NCBI RefSeq assembly: GCF_000024565.1
Contig: NC_013515.1
Coordinates: forward strand, 1,160,497 to 1,224,496
DNA length: 64,000 nucleotides
Source of the DNA: Streptobacillus moniliformis DSM 12112
Lineage (GTDB): Bacteria > Fusobacteriota > Fusobacteriia > Fusobacteriales > Leptotrichiaceae
Direction: 5' to 3'
Shown here: positions 10,295 through 20,309 of the stretch, piece after piece
Position numbering within the stretch: the first letter of the stretch is position 1
How the letters are laid out: every line of letters begins with the position of its first letter
Position numbers and translations under genes: made by a program
Notes under the pieces: model-generated
The model's database searches: none
What the model saw: the letters and a program-made list of their open reading frames with translations, nothing else
Told to the model about the DNA's origin: nothing

Positions 10295-13200
10295 CTACCA
10301 ATTATATCCCATACCTGTTTTAAATATATATCTACCATATGATTTTTGATATACGTTTGCTTCAAAATCTAAATTAATATATAAGTTTTGTGTTGGTTTA
10401 AATTCAAATCCCATATTTATATTAACTCTCCAATCATCTTTAAAACTATTTTCTATACTTCTTCCTTTATTAGATATCTTATAACTAGAAAAGTTATACT
10501 CTACATTACCTTTTGTATAGAAATCTACATATTTATGTTCTAATCTAAGTCCTGTCTCATAATATAAATTAATTGGGACTTTATGTGATATTTCATAATC
10601 TCCTGTTGTATTGTCTTTAGAAATTTTTTTACTTAAGATAGGATTTAATCTATATCCAAATCTATTTAAATATTTAATATCAATATCATCACTTATCTTA
10701 AACTTAGGATTTATTCCTACATTTAAGGAATTATTTAAATAAGATAATGTATCATTCTTATCATTATTATTAACTATTGAGAAATTTAACCCAAGTCCTA
10801 AATTAATATCAAAAATTCCATATTTTAATCCTAATCTAGGTATAAATCCAACGGATACAAAGTTCTTATTAACTGCATTTTTAGATTTAACCTCAGTATT
10901 TAATTTACTTCCTAATACTTTAAAATTAAATCCACCTGAAATTATAACCTTATCAAAGTTATCAGTTTTTTCAAAATTAAGTTCTGCTCCATTAGTAGAA
11001 ATACTATTCTTATACTCTGTATTTTCTATTTTAGAATAATTTTTATCTATTTTATTATAGTTAATATAGTTAGCTTCAATAGTTCTTCTATATTTTAGTT
11101 CATAATTAATATTATTAATTAAATCTAATTCATTAAATATGTATAAATCATTTATTACTTCTTCTTTAACTGTAGAAGTTAAAGATTGAGTTCCATCTTC
11201 ACTTCCTTCTAATTCAATTCTATAAACACTATCATATTGTTCAAGATTTAAAACTTTAAATTTACGTTCTTTAATCTTAGCTATATCTAATTTTTCTTTA
11301 TTCTCAAATAATTTATCTATTACTTTCTTTTCAAGTTTAAGCGATGCTTCAACATCCTTATCTGTCTTTTCTATTTCAAGAATCTTACTTTTATATTCAG
11401 TTAAATGAATATTAATCTTACCATTTTTTGATTTATACTCTTCTATCTTTAAACTTCTATCTTTTAATAAGATCTCACCAGAGTTTTCTATCTTTTTTAG
11501 CTCTGCATCATTTGAAAATTTTAAAATCGATTTTGATCTAACATTAACTTCAGCATTTATTTCACAATCTGAATTATTTATATCAACAATTCCAGCATTT
11601 TTTCCATTACCTATATTTAAACTAGATATTTTTTGCTTTTTATTAAGACCATTTAAGGTTACAGTATTATTATTAGCATCTAAATTTAAGGTTTGAATAT
11701 CTTCAGATATATCATTTATCTTAACATCTTTAGTAGCACTTAGATATAGTTTTGAAAATTCTTTATATCTACTATCAAGTTTTGAAATATCTCCATTTAA
11801 ATTTAAAGTACCCTCTGATTTACTATCTATTTTATCAAGTAAAGAACCTAAATTATAATTATTATCATCTACTTCAAGTACAGAACCATTTTTCAATAAT
11901 GCCTTAGCATTACCTAAAGTATTTGAGCTCTTAATCTTTAATTTACCCTCTGTAACTTCAATGCTCCCCTTTAAATCTTTATTATTGTCATTCTTTAAGT
12001 AAAGTAATCCTTTGCCTTCTTTTATTCCCTTAACTTCTCCTTTAAGTTCTGCTTCTATAACAGCCTCATGATTATTTTCTATCTTTGCCTTAAAATTATT
12101 ATTTCCACTATCTTTATCTTTTGAATCATTTTTAAAATCAACTGTTCCTTTAATCACAGTACTATTAATTTCTTCTTCTTTCTTAGCTTCTTCATATGGA
12201 GTAGGTCTATCTGTAACAACTTTTCCTAATAAGTTTAGTTCTAAGGTAGCACCTTTTTCAACATTAATTTTTGATTCAACTTCTGTTGCTCTACTTACTG
12301 ATAATGTTGATGATTTTTTAACATTGATAGTAATCGACTTAAACTTAGCTTCTTTGTATTCATCTTCATAAATTTTAGTTTTTGAAGCATTTGTATCATC
12401 AGAACCATGTATAACATTATCTCCCTCAATTTTTACATGTCCCTTTTCAATGTTAAAATCACCTTCAATATTTGTATCCTCACTTCTTATTGACCATTCA
12501 CTATTATTATCATCAGGATTATACACTAAATCTAACTTTCCTTTAAAGCTCCCTAAAAATACTCTTTTACCACTCTTGGGCTTAAAGGTAAATGTTGATT
12601 TTTTGTCACTTTTTTCATTTGATATTTTTGCATCCTTATCCATATGATAAATATCTTTAAATTCTAAATTAGTTCCATTTAAGTTTAAAGTTCCACCTCT
12701 ATGACCAAATACTACGTTATTATCACTTATCTGATCTATTCTATTTATAGTTAGCTTAGCACCTTGGGCTAATCTAATTACTGAGGCTGCAACACCTTCC
12801 TCATTTTCAAGTACTGTTTCTCCTCCACCTAGGTTTAATTCTCCATAATTTCTAAATTTAGATTTAATAATTAGTTTACCTTCCCCTATTTTTCTAACTA
12901 TATTTCTTTCTCCAAAATGCAATTTATATGTTAAAGTTGCATCTTTATGTACAACAAAACCGGCAGTAATTAATTCTCCATCTCCACTTAAGGTAGTGTC
13001 TTGTTTAAATTCTAATCTTGCATAATGTGTATTTGTTTTACTATTTACTTTAACTTCCAAATCCTTTTTGTTAAATATTTGATTTTTTGTCTTATTTGTT
13101 CCTTTAACAACATCATCAATAGTTTCATTTTCTCTAAATTCTCTTTCCTCATTATCAACTTTTAATTTATTATCACAAAATTGAACATTTGTTTCTGTTT

Positions 13201-14085
13201 TTATTTCTTTATCTGTAAGATTTTTCTTTAAATCATCATATACATGAGGAAGACTTAAAAGATATAGACGCTTACCATATCCACCACTTGTAGTACCTTC
13301 ACTATGACTTGCTGCCATAAACCATTTTTTCTTTTCTTCATCCCACCAGAAAAGTGGAGAACCACTATCCCCTCTTTTAGCTCCTGTATCAAGAGGAGTT
13401 TTAGGATCTTGTGATAAAACTAATTGTATATTTCTCCAACGATAAGTTTTTTTATCTGCAACTTTATTTAAACCACCAGCAAAATGATGGAATCTTTCTG
13501 TAAAATTATATTCTACTCCATAATTAACAGCTACTGCATTTAACCCTCTACCAACTCTTGCAACTAAATCTCCATATTTAATTTATTCCATTGATCCTCT
13601 GTTACTCCATCTATCACATGAGCATCAAAAGCTATTCTATCAGTTCTTAATAAAGTATAATCTTTCTCAATTTTTTGTCTATAATTTGATTTAATATCTT
13701 CAGAAAATTTTTCATATTTTTTATCTAATGACAATTCTTTATATCCTTCAAAAAGTTCCACATCATTTCTAAAATGTCTTTTTGAAAAAGTAAATTTCTC
13801 TGGTGGAGTAACATGATACACTCCTGATAAAATTTGAGGATCTCCCCACAACGCAAAATTTCCTGTATCGACTACACTATCAAAATTAGGAATAGGTTTA
13901 TCTATTTTTCCAGAAAGAGAACCATCTTTTTTATAGACTATTACATTCATTCTACCAATAGCATATTTACCTCTATTCATTGAAAAATCTTCATAATCTT
14001 CCCAATTAATATCATGTCTAGCTAGATTAGGAAAAATAACTTTGTTAATCATTAGAAAGATAAATAAATTATACTTGTAATTCAT
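10295..14085 (-). pseudogene. S6-family serine protease autotransporter, copy C, split by one frameshift
   Basis: Third tandem copy. The 5' part (14085-13564, 173 aa) encodes the signal peptide and half of the protease domain with H91 and D142, then hits a stop after DQWNKLNMEI. In the next frame the coding sequence continues without a break from about 13573 (GDLVARVGRG...) through the catalytic serine motif (GAKRGDSGSPLFWWDE) to the barrel end GMGYNW at 10295. Alignment with copies A and B (KKIKSDDLVARVG, EKIKAEDIVARVG) shows a single base missing at about 13574-13590; there is no long homopolymer there. Restored, the protein would be about 1,260 aa. An ATG at 13318 exists downstream of the serine motif but would give only a passenger and barrel without a signal peptide. 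It is either a fresh pseudogene or a sequencing error. Confidence 0.85.
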
Positions 14086-14106
14086 AATTACCCTTTCAAC
14101 ATTTAT

Positions 14107-14129
14107 AAAACTGGCTATTAACCAGTTTT
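14107..14129 (-). terminator. Probable terminator after aspS
   Basis: Eight-base stem AAAACTGG / CCAGTTTT with a 7-base loop, starting in the aspS stop codon and ending in TTTTAT. The U-tract is short, so read-through into the protease genes is possible; only 42 bases separate aspS from copy C. Confidence 0.6.
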
Positions 14130-15891
14130 ATTCTATACATATCTTTTTAAGCTTTAAATCATTTTCAAGTTGATTATAATCTACATCTGCAGGGGCTCCA
14201 GTTAATAAGTCTTGACCTTTATTAGTCTTAGGAAAAGGTATTACTTCCTTTATAGAATTTTCTTTTAACATTGCCATTAACCATCTATCAAGTCCAAAAG
14301 CAAGTCCACCATGTGGTGGTACTCCATAACTTAATGTTTCTAAGAAAAATCCAAACTTATCTAATTGTTCTTCTTTAGAAAGTCCTAATTCATCAAATAC
14401 CTTAGATTGTAAACTAGAATCATGTATTCTAATAGATCCTCCCCCAATTTCATATCCATTTAATACTAAATCATATGATTCTGATAATATTTTATCATAT
14501 TCTTTAGTATCTAAATATTTAATATGATCTTTTTTAATTGAAGTAAAAGGATGATGTGCTGCTTGATATCTTCCTTCCTCTTCTGAATATTCAAACATAG
14601 GGAAATCTAATACCCAAACAAATTTAAATTTATCTTTATCTATTAATCCTAACTCTTCTCCAAGTTTTAGTCTTAAAGCCCCAAGTCCGTCTAATACTGC
14701 CTTATTTTTATCTGCAAGTATAAATACTATCTCATTATTTTTTAAATCTAATCTTTGAATTAAAGAATTAATTGTTTCTTCATCAAAAAACTTAGATATA
14801 GGTGAGCTTATACTTCCATCTTCAAGTTTTTTAATGTATGCAAGTCCTTTCGCTTTATAGTACACTTTAACAAAATCTTCTAAATCTTTAATTCTTTTTC
14901 TTGAAAAATCTTTATCTTCACTTACTATAGCTCTTACACTACCACCATTTGATATTGCATCATCAAATACTGAAAATCCTTTTCCATTTACAATATTTGA
15001 AATATCTTGTATTTTCATATCAAATCTTAAATCTGGTTTATCTGAACCATAATTATTCATAGCATAATCATAGCTAATTCTTTCAAATGGCTTATCTTCA
15101 ACTTCACCAGTAACATCTATAAACACTTTTTTAGCTAATCTTTCAACTAGGTTTAATATATCTTCTTGATGTATAAATGACATTTCTAAGTCAAGTTGTG
15201 TAAATTCAGGTTGTCTATCTGCTCTTAAATCCTCATCTCTAAAACATTTAGCAATTTGATAATATTTATCTATACCTGCTACCATTAATGTTTGTTTAAA
15301 TAATTGAGGAGATTGAGGCAATGCATAAAATTCTCCTTTTTGTACTCTACTTGGAACTATGAAATCACGAGCTCCCTCTGGTGTAGCCTTACCTAATATA
15401 GGGGTATCTATATCTAAAAATCCCTCTTTATTCATAAATTCTCTAATAGAAAATAGCATGTCATTTCTCTTTTTAATATTTTCTAACATTTTTCTTCTTC
15501 TAATATCTAAATATCTATATGTTAATCTTAAATTTTCATTTACATTAGTTTCTGATAATTCAAAAGGTAATTGTTTAGAATGAGAAAGTATAGTTAATTC
15601 CCCAGCTAATACTTCTATATCTCCTGTTTCAATATTAGGATTTTTTGAACTTCTTTCAACCACTTTACCTTTTACTTGTATTACAAATTCATTTTTAAGT
15701 TTTTTTACTAATTCTTGTAAATTAGAAGGTGAATTTTCATTAATTAATATTTGTGTAATACCATATCTATCTCTTAAATCTATAAATGCAAAATGCCCTA
15801 AATCTCTTACTTTATCAATCCAACCAGCTAAAATTACATTTTCATTAACATTTTCTATTCTTAATTCATTTAACTTATGGCTTCTATACAT
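14128..15891 (-). CDS. aspS: Aspartyl-tRNA synthetase
   Basis: Class II synthetase charging tRNA-Asp in the cytoplasm; 587 aa, the normal bacterial length. An N-terminal anticodon-binding OB domain (about 1-110) carries HFAFIDLRDRYG. Motif 2 reads FRDEDLRADRQPEFTQLDLE, a GAD-type insertion lies in the middle, and motif 3 is GLAFGLDRWLMAM near the C-terminus (PFPKTNKGQDLLTGAP). It is the last gene of a four-gene unit and overlaps hisS by 8 bases, an arrangement common in Firmicutes and Fusobacteria. Whether it is discriminating for Asp over Asn cannot be settled here. Confidence 0.97.
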   Translation of the reverse strand: MYRSHKLNELRIENVNENVILAGWIDKVRDLGHFAFIDLRDRYGITQILINENSPSNLQELVKKLKNEFVIQVKGKVVERSSKNPNIETGDIEVLAGELTILSHSKQLPFELSETNVNENLRLTYRYLDIRRRKMLENIKKRNDMLFSIREFMNKEGFLDIDTPILGKATPEGARDFIVPSRVQKGEFYALPQSPQLFKQTLMVAGIDKYYQIAKCFRDEDLRADRQPEFTQLDLEMSFIHQEDILNLVERLAKKVFIDVTGEVEDKPFERISYDYAMNNYGSDKPDLRFDMKIQDISNIVNGKGFSVFDDAISNGGSVRAIVSEDKDFSRKRIKDLEDFVKVYYKAKGLAYIKKLEDGSISSPISKFFDEETINSLIQRLDLKNNEIVFILADKNKAVLDGLGALRLKLGEELGLIDKDKFKFVWVLDFPMFEYSEEEGRYQAAHHPFTSIKKDHIKYLDTKEYDKILSESYDLVLNGYEIGGGSIRIHDSSLQSKVFDELGLSKEEQLDKFGFFLETLSYGVPPHGGLAFGLDRWLMAMLKENSIKEVIPFPKTNKGQDLLTGAPADVDYNQLENDLKLKKICIE

Positions 15892-17128
15892 GCTTTATCC
15901 TCTCTATCATTTCCGTTATAGTTATCTCTTCTTGATTTCCAGTTTTAAAATCTTTGAAAGTTATCTTTCCTGAATTTATTTCATTTTCTCCTAGTATTAA
16001 TACATAATTTGCACCAACTTTATTAGCTTTTTTCATTTGTGCTGAAAATCCTTTAATACTATATTCAAATTCTACATTAACATCATTTTTTCTAAGAATT
16101 TTAATTATATCAAATAAATATTTTTTAGTTTCTTCAAAATATATTATAAATACTTTTTTATCTTTTTTTGATAATAAAGATTCATCCATTATCATTGATA
16201 ATCTTTCTATACCTGCTGCAAACCCTACAGCTGGAACTTTAATTCCTGCTAAAATTTCTGTTAGTTTATCATATCTTCCACCACCTAAGATAGTAGACTG
16301 AGCTCCAAGTTTGTTTGATTTAATTTCAAATACTGTGTCAGAATAATAATCAAGTCCTCTAACAAGTGATGGGTTTATCTCATATTTAATATTAAACTCA
16401 TCTAAATTATATTTTAACTCTTCAAAAAATATTTTACTTTCTTCATCAAAAAAATCATGTAATTTAGGAGCATTTTCTAAAACTTTTTGATCTCCTTCAT
16501 CTTTTGAATCAAATACTCTTAAAGGATTTTTTTCTGCCCTTATTTTTGAATCATCACTTAATTTATCTATATTATTTAATAAATATTTCTTTAACTCTTT
16601 AATATATGTAATTCTTGATTCTACAGAACCAAGAGAATTTAATTCAACATATATATCAGTTATTCCTAAATTATCTAAAAATTCACATGCCATAGTTATT
16701 AGCTCTGCATCTAGGAAAGCACTTCTTATTCCAAATGATTCAACACCAAATTGATGAAATTCTCTATATCTTCCTTTTTGTGGTGCTTCATATCTATACA
16801 TAGGTCCATAATAGTACCATTTTACATTAGGGTTACTCTTATGAAATCCTGCATTTAAATAAGCTCTTACAACACCAGCAGTTCCTTCAGGACGCATAGT
16901 TATACTTCTATCTCCCTTATCCATAAAAGTATACATTTCTTTTGAAACAACATCTGTTTCATCTCCAACAGCTCTTTTAAAAAGCTCTGTTTCTTCTAAT
17001 ATAGGAGTAATAATATTTGTATATCCATATTTATCAAAAATTTTCTTAGCTGTATTTACAATGAAATTATATTTTTCAACTTCTTGTGAAAACATATCTT
17101 TCATTCCTCTTAAAGTTTCAAATTTCAT
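15884..17128 (-). CDS. hisS: Histidyl-tRNA synthetase
   Basis: Class II synthetase charging tRNA-His; 414 aa. The N-terminus (ETLRGMKDMFSQE) is the usual HisRS start. Motif 2 region REFHQFGVESFG, the histidine-binding LVRGLDYYSDTVFE and GGGRYD segments are present, and a C-terminal anticodon-binding domain covers about 325-414. Its ATG overlaps the end of tmk by 4 bases and its stop overlaps the start of aspS by 8, so all three are likely translated from one message. Confidence 0.97.
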   Translation of the reverse strand: MKFETLRGMKDMFSQEVEKYNFIVNTAKKIFDKYGYTNIITPILEETELFKRAVGDETDVVSKEMYTFMDKGDRSITMRPEGTAGVVRAYLNAGFHKSNPNVKWYYYGPMYRYEAPQKGRYREFHQFGVESFGIRSAFLDAELITMACEFLDNLGITDIYVELNSLGSVESRITYIKELKKYLLNNIDKLSDDSKIRAEKNPLRVFDSKDEGDQKVLENAPKLHDFFDEESKIFFEELKYNLDEFNIKYEINPSLVRGLDYYSDTVFEIKSNKLGAQSTILGGGRYDKLTEILAGIKVPAVGFAAGIERLSMIMDESLLSKKDKKVFIIYFEETKKYLFDIIKILRKNDVNVEFEYSIKGFSAQMKKANKVGANYVLILGENEINSGKITFKDFKTGNQEEITITEMIERIKHV

Positions 17129-17796
17129 AAAAGCTCCTTCACTTCATCATATATTAACTCATGTATATCATCAATACTTAACATATTATTATCAACTACA
17201 CAATTTATTATTTTCCAGTTTTTTTCTCTAGCTATATTCAGTGCATTATAGTATGATTTTTTTAAATATTCTTCATCTCTTTCATGTATATCTTTTTTAC
17301 TATCTCCAGTAAATTTATTATCTCTATTTTTCATCAAATTAAAAGTATATTCTATTGGAACATTTAAAAATATTGTCAGGTCAGGTCTAGGCAATTCAAA
17401 TTTATTAAATTCTAAATCTTCTAACCAATTTAAATATTTTTCTTTTTCTATTTCATCATCTATTTTAGAACCATGATGTATCATATTAGACCCCGTATAT
17501 CTATCACTGATTATAACGTAATCTGATAAATATTCTATTTCCCATTCCAACTTATATGAAGCATATCTATCTATTCCATAAAATGTTGAAGCAGTGTACG
17601 CATTAACATCTGTGGGCTTAGAACCAAATTTTCCTGATAAATACATCTTAACTAAAACAGATGCATCAGAATTATAGTTAGGAAAAGATATCTTCTTTAC
17701 ATTAATTCCATTATTAACTAATCTATTATATAACTTCTGTGTTTGTGTTTGCTTACCACTACCATCAGTACCTTCTATTATTATTAATTTACCCAT
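17125..17796 (-). CDS. tmk: Thymidylate kinase (dTMP kinase)
   Basis: Phosphorylates dTMP to dTDP for DNA synthesis. 223 aa; P-loop at residues 8-16 (EGTDGSGKQ), DR(Y) motif in VIISDRYTGSN, and a lid region rich in charged residues. The P-loop carries no arginine, as in Gram-positive-type enzymes. An AGGAGA ribosome site precedes the ATG. It lies between sufU (9 bases upstream) and hisS (4-base overlap). Confidence 0.93.
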   Translation of the reverse strand: MGKLIIIEGTDGSGKQTQTQKLYNRLVNNGINVKKISFPNYNSDASVLVKMYLSGKFGSKPTDVNAYTASTFYGIDRYASYKLEWEIEYLSDYVIISDRYTGSNMIHHGSKIDDEIEKEKYLNWLEDLEFNKFELPRPDLTIFLNVPIEYTFNLMKNRDNKFTGDSKKDIHERDEEYLKKSYYNALNIAREKNWKIINCVVDNNMLSIDDIHELIYDEVKELL

Positions 17797-17805
17797 ATCT
17801 ATCTC

Positions 17806-18234
17806 CTAGTATTTTTCTAATATCACTTTTAAACTATGCCAAGCAAGGGTTGAACATTTAATCCTAGCAGGCATATCTTTAGTTATTTCTAAAAGTTTTG
17901 CTTCTCCTAACATTTCTTTTTCATTATCACTTACATACTCATCTTTAATTACTTTAAAGAAAATGTTTACAATATCTTTAGCTTCATCAATCTTTATACC
18001 TTTAACTAATTCAACAAGCATAGCAGAAGATGCTGTAGATATAGCACAACCACTACCTAAAAAAGAAGCATCTACTATCTTATCTTCTTCAACTTTTAAT
18101 ATGATAGATAAATCATCTCCACATGAAGGATTATGACCTCTTTCAATATCAGTAGCATTTTCTATTTCTCCTCTTAAATCATCTCTTCTATTATACTCCA
18201 TTATTGTTAATTGATATAATTTTTCTAAGCTCAT
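17806..18234 (-). CDS. sufU: SufU-type iron-sulfur cluster assembly scaffold / sulfur relay protein
   Basis: IscU/SufU-family protein receiving sulfur from a cysteine desulfurase during Fe-S assembly. 142 aa with the conserved ligands C38 and D40 (NPSCGDD), C63 (GSGCAIS) and C127 (IKCSTLAW). The spacing between the second and third cysteines fits the SufU subtype of Firmicutes rather than proteobacterial IscU. Ribosome site AGGGAGC lies 5 bases before the ATG. No other suf genes are in the window; it heads the tmk-hisS-aspS unit. Confidence 0.92.
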   Translation of the reverse strand: MSLEKLYQLTIMEYNRRDDLRGEIENATDIERGHNPSCGDDLSIILKVEEDKIVDASFLGSGCAISTASSAMLVELVKGIKIDEAKDIVNIFFKVIKDEYVSDNEKEMLGEAKLLEITKDMPARIKCSTLAWHSLKVILEKY

Positions 18235-18300
18235 AATTGCTCCCTAAATCTTTTATTTCATTTTAACATATTTAAAAATTTTTTTCTACACAAAATGAAA

Positions 18301-18328
18301 GGATTAACCTTCACTTCAAAGTTAATCC
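18301..18328 (-). terminator. Terminator after the restriction-modification pair
   Basis: Stem GGATTAAC / GTTAATCC with a 12-base loop; the methyltransferase TAA stop lies inside the stem. Downstream bases are T-rich but interrupted (TTTCATTTTG). Confidence 0.6.
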
Positions 18329-19497
18329 CTGTTAGTTTTTTCTATATGGTATTCTATATCATCAATAAGAATTATATTATTTTCAACATTATGTTCCATC
18401 AAATCTTTATGAGTTCTAATTAAAATTCCCAAGCCTAAATTTTTCTTTTTCATAGCAATTTGTAAATTTTGTTCACTATCACTCAATGTTTCATTATCTT
18501 TTTGTATTTTTATTCCCACAAGTTTATCATCAATTTTTACTCTTAATATTCCATCTAAACCCTTATTTCTTTGAACTATATCACAATCGTATCTACTAAG
18601 TATTCTTTTTTCTCTATCAGTTTTAACATCATATTTATCTATTCCATTTTTTAAAAGAGCAGATTCTGTCTTGATTGGATATTCTAATCTATATTTAGCT
18701 ATACTTATTGCATTAGGATTAATATCAAAGCCTATATATCTCCTATTAAGTAATTTAGATGCTACAGCACAAGTTCCACTTCCTAAAAATGGATCTAATA
18801 CAATATCTCCTTCATTAGAAGCAATTTTTAATATATTTTCAAGTAATTGTATAGGTTTTTGTGTTGGATAACCAACCCTTTCTTTAGCTTTAGGATTTAA
18901 AAATGGTATTTCCCAAACATCTCCTAATGGAACTCCTTTTTTTATTCTATTATATACAACCTTACCATTTTCATCTCTTTTATATATACTTTTTCCATTT
19001 CCATCTCTAATTCTATCTTGAAGAATTTGATCTACATTTGTAGTAGGTGAATAATCCGTATAAATAATATTAAATTTATACTCCTTTGATTTTGAGAAAT
19101 GATAAATATTTTGATGTGAATCTAAAAGACCTTTTTTAGAATTACTCCACCTTTTATATGTCCATATAATTTCACTTACAAAATTACTTACTCCGAATAT
19201 TTCTTCTAATAATAACCTTATTATATGACTTGCATTATTATCACAATGGACAAAAATATTACCATCATTTTTTAAAACTCTCTTCATTTCAACAAGTCTT
19301 ATCCTCAAATATTCCTTATATTCTTCTATATCATTCCAAATATCATTAAATTCATATTCAATACCTTCTTTACTCTTTAATTTATGTTTTCTTTGAGTAA
19401 AAAATGGAGGATCTAAATATATAAGATCTATAGTTTCATCATACATATTTCTCATTCCATCTAAACAATCTAAATTATATATATCATTTATTTGCAT
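18322..19497 (-). CDS. Type II DNA methyltransferase, beta-class amino-methyltransferase
   Basis: Site-specific adenine-N6 or cytosine-N4 methyltransferase, 391 aa. Motif IV comes first (DLIYLDPPFFTQ, about residues 19-30) and the SAM-binding motif I last (VLDPFLGSGTCAVASKLL), which defines the beta class. The C-terminal ~120 residues carry no recognised motif and may help target recognition. The start at 19497 is chosen for its AAAGGA ribosome site; an upstream ATG would add 17 residues lying inside the nuclease gene. The two genes overlap by 14 bases, so enzyme and nuclease are co-expressed. It should protect the host site cut by the neighbouring nuclease. Confidence 0.9.
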   Translation of the reverse strand: MQINDIYNLDCLDGMRNMYDETIDLIYLDPPFFTQRKHKLKSKEGIEYEFNDIWNDIEEYKEYLRIRLVEMKRVLKNDGNIFVHCDNNASHIIRLLLEEIFGVSNFVSEIIWTYKRWSNSKKGLLDSHQNIYHFSKSKEYKFNIIYTDYSPTTNVDQILQDRIRDGNGKSIYKRDENGKVVYNRIKKGVPLGDVWEIPFLNPKAKERVGYPTQKPIQLLENILKIASNEGDIVLDPFLGSGTCAVASKLLNRRYIGFDINPNAISIAKYRLEYPIKTESALLKNGIDKYDVKTDREKRILSRYDCDIVQRNKGLDGILRVKIDDKLVGIKIQKDNETLSDSEQNLQIAMKKKNLGLGILIRTHKDLMEHNVENNIILIDDIEYHIEKTNRD

Positions 19498-20131
19498 TAC
19501 AATTATTCCTTTCATCAGCAATTTTTTGTAATATGCCCAATAAATCAATGTCTGTTTCTTTTTTTATATAATCCCAAGCCAAATCACTATAATAATATTG
19601 ACCATTTACTCCTATATATAGCGTTTTTAAAGTTTCTTGTATTTTTATTGCTTGGCTACGATTAGGATAATAAAACATTATTCTTATTGGAGTATACCCA
19701 TGAGATTGAATAACCTTAACTCTTGTATGTTCTTTAGTTATATGATCACCGTCCGTTGTAGCATCCTTCCATTTTATTTCATAAGCTTTATTGTCCACAA
19801 GACAATCTATTTCAAAAGTTTTTGGTCTATTACTTAAAGTATTATTTACCTTAATTTTCTTTGAATTAGTATATTTATGTTTAAAACATAATATAGTTGC
19901 TTCTTCTAAAAAAGAACCTGCATATTTATACAGAAATCTTCCTTTATTTTTATAAATATCTATTAATTCCCCCTCTTTTGTAGACACTCCCAAAACCCTG
20001 TATATTAAATAATGAGATTTATCATCATTTTTCATTTCTTCTATTCTTTCATCAACTTTAAATTTTAGATTATTACTATATTTATCAGCTAATTCTTTTA
20101 TTTTATTATATATTTTTTCAATATTTTTCAT
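19484..20131 (-). CDS. Type II restriction endonuclease, probable ApaLI-like family
   Basis: 215 aa from the ATG at 20131, which has a GAGGTGA ribosome site; a longer start at 20167 lacks one. A PD-(D/E)xK nuclease core is visible: D in EIDCLVDN followed by AYEIKWKDATTDGDH (E-x-K). The KWKDATTDGDHITKEHTR block and IRIMFYYPNRSQA resemble my recollection of ApaLI-type restriction enzymes (ApaLI cuts GTGCAC). That family assignment and hence the site are inference; that it is the nuclease partner of the overlapping methyltransferase is strongly supported by gene order and size. Confidence 0.75.
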   Translation of the reverse strand: MKNIEKIYNKIKELADKYSNNLKFKVDERIEEMKNDDKSHYLIYRVLGVSTKEGELIDIYKNKGRFLYKYAGSFLEEATILCFKHKYTNSKKIKVNNTLSNRPKTFEIDCLVDNKAYEIKWKDATTDGDHITKEHTRVKVIQSHGYTPIRIMFYYPNRSQAIKIQETLKTLYIGVNGQYYYSDLAWDYIKKETDIDLLGILQKIADERNNCNANK

Positions 20132-20254
20132 TTTATTCACCTCATTTAAACATCTAAAATTATTCAATTAAAAGTTCGTATAATCTTTTTAAAGTATATA
20201 ATAAATGGTTATAAAAGTCATCTTTCAACATAGTCTTATCTATATAATATTATA

Positions 20255-20298
20255 GGCAGAATAACATTTCATTTACATAAACAAAACAATATTCTGCC
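20255..20298. repeat. Inverted repeat between nuclease and restriction genes
   Basis: Perfect 8-base arms GGCAGAAT / ATTCTGCC separated by 28 bases. It follows the secreted nuclease stop (20310) on the minus strand, with no U-tract. It could be a weak terminator or a binding site upstream of the restriction gene. The rest of the 178-base gap (20132-20309) shows nothing else clear. Confidence 0.45.
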
Positions 20299-20309
20299 AT
20301 AATTTTTAT

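Noticed and set aside
10287-10365. N-terminal extension of autotransporter copy B (26 residues)
   Set aside because: It overlaps copy C coding sequence, has no ribosome site, and the start at 10287 gives a proper signal peptide matching the other copies.
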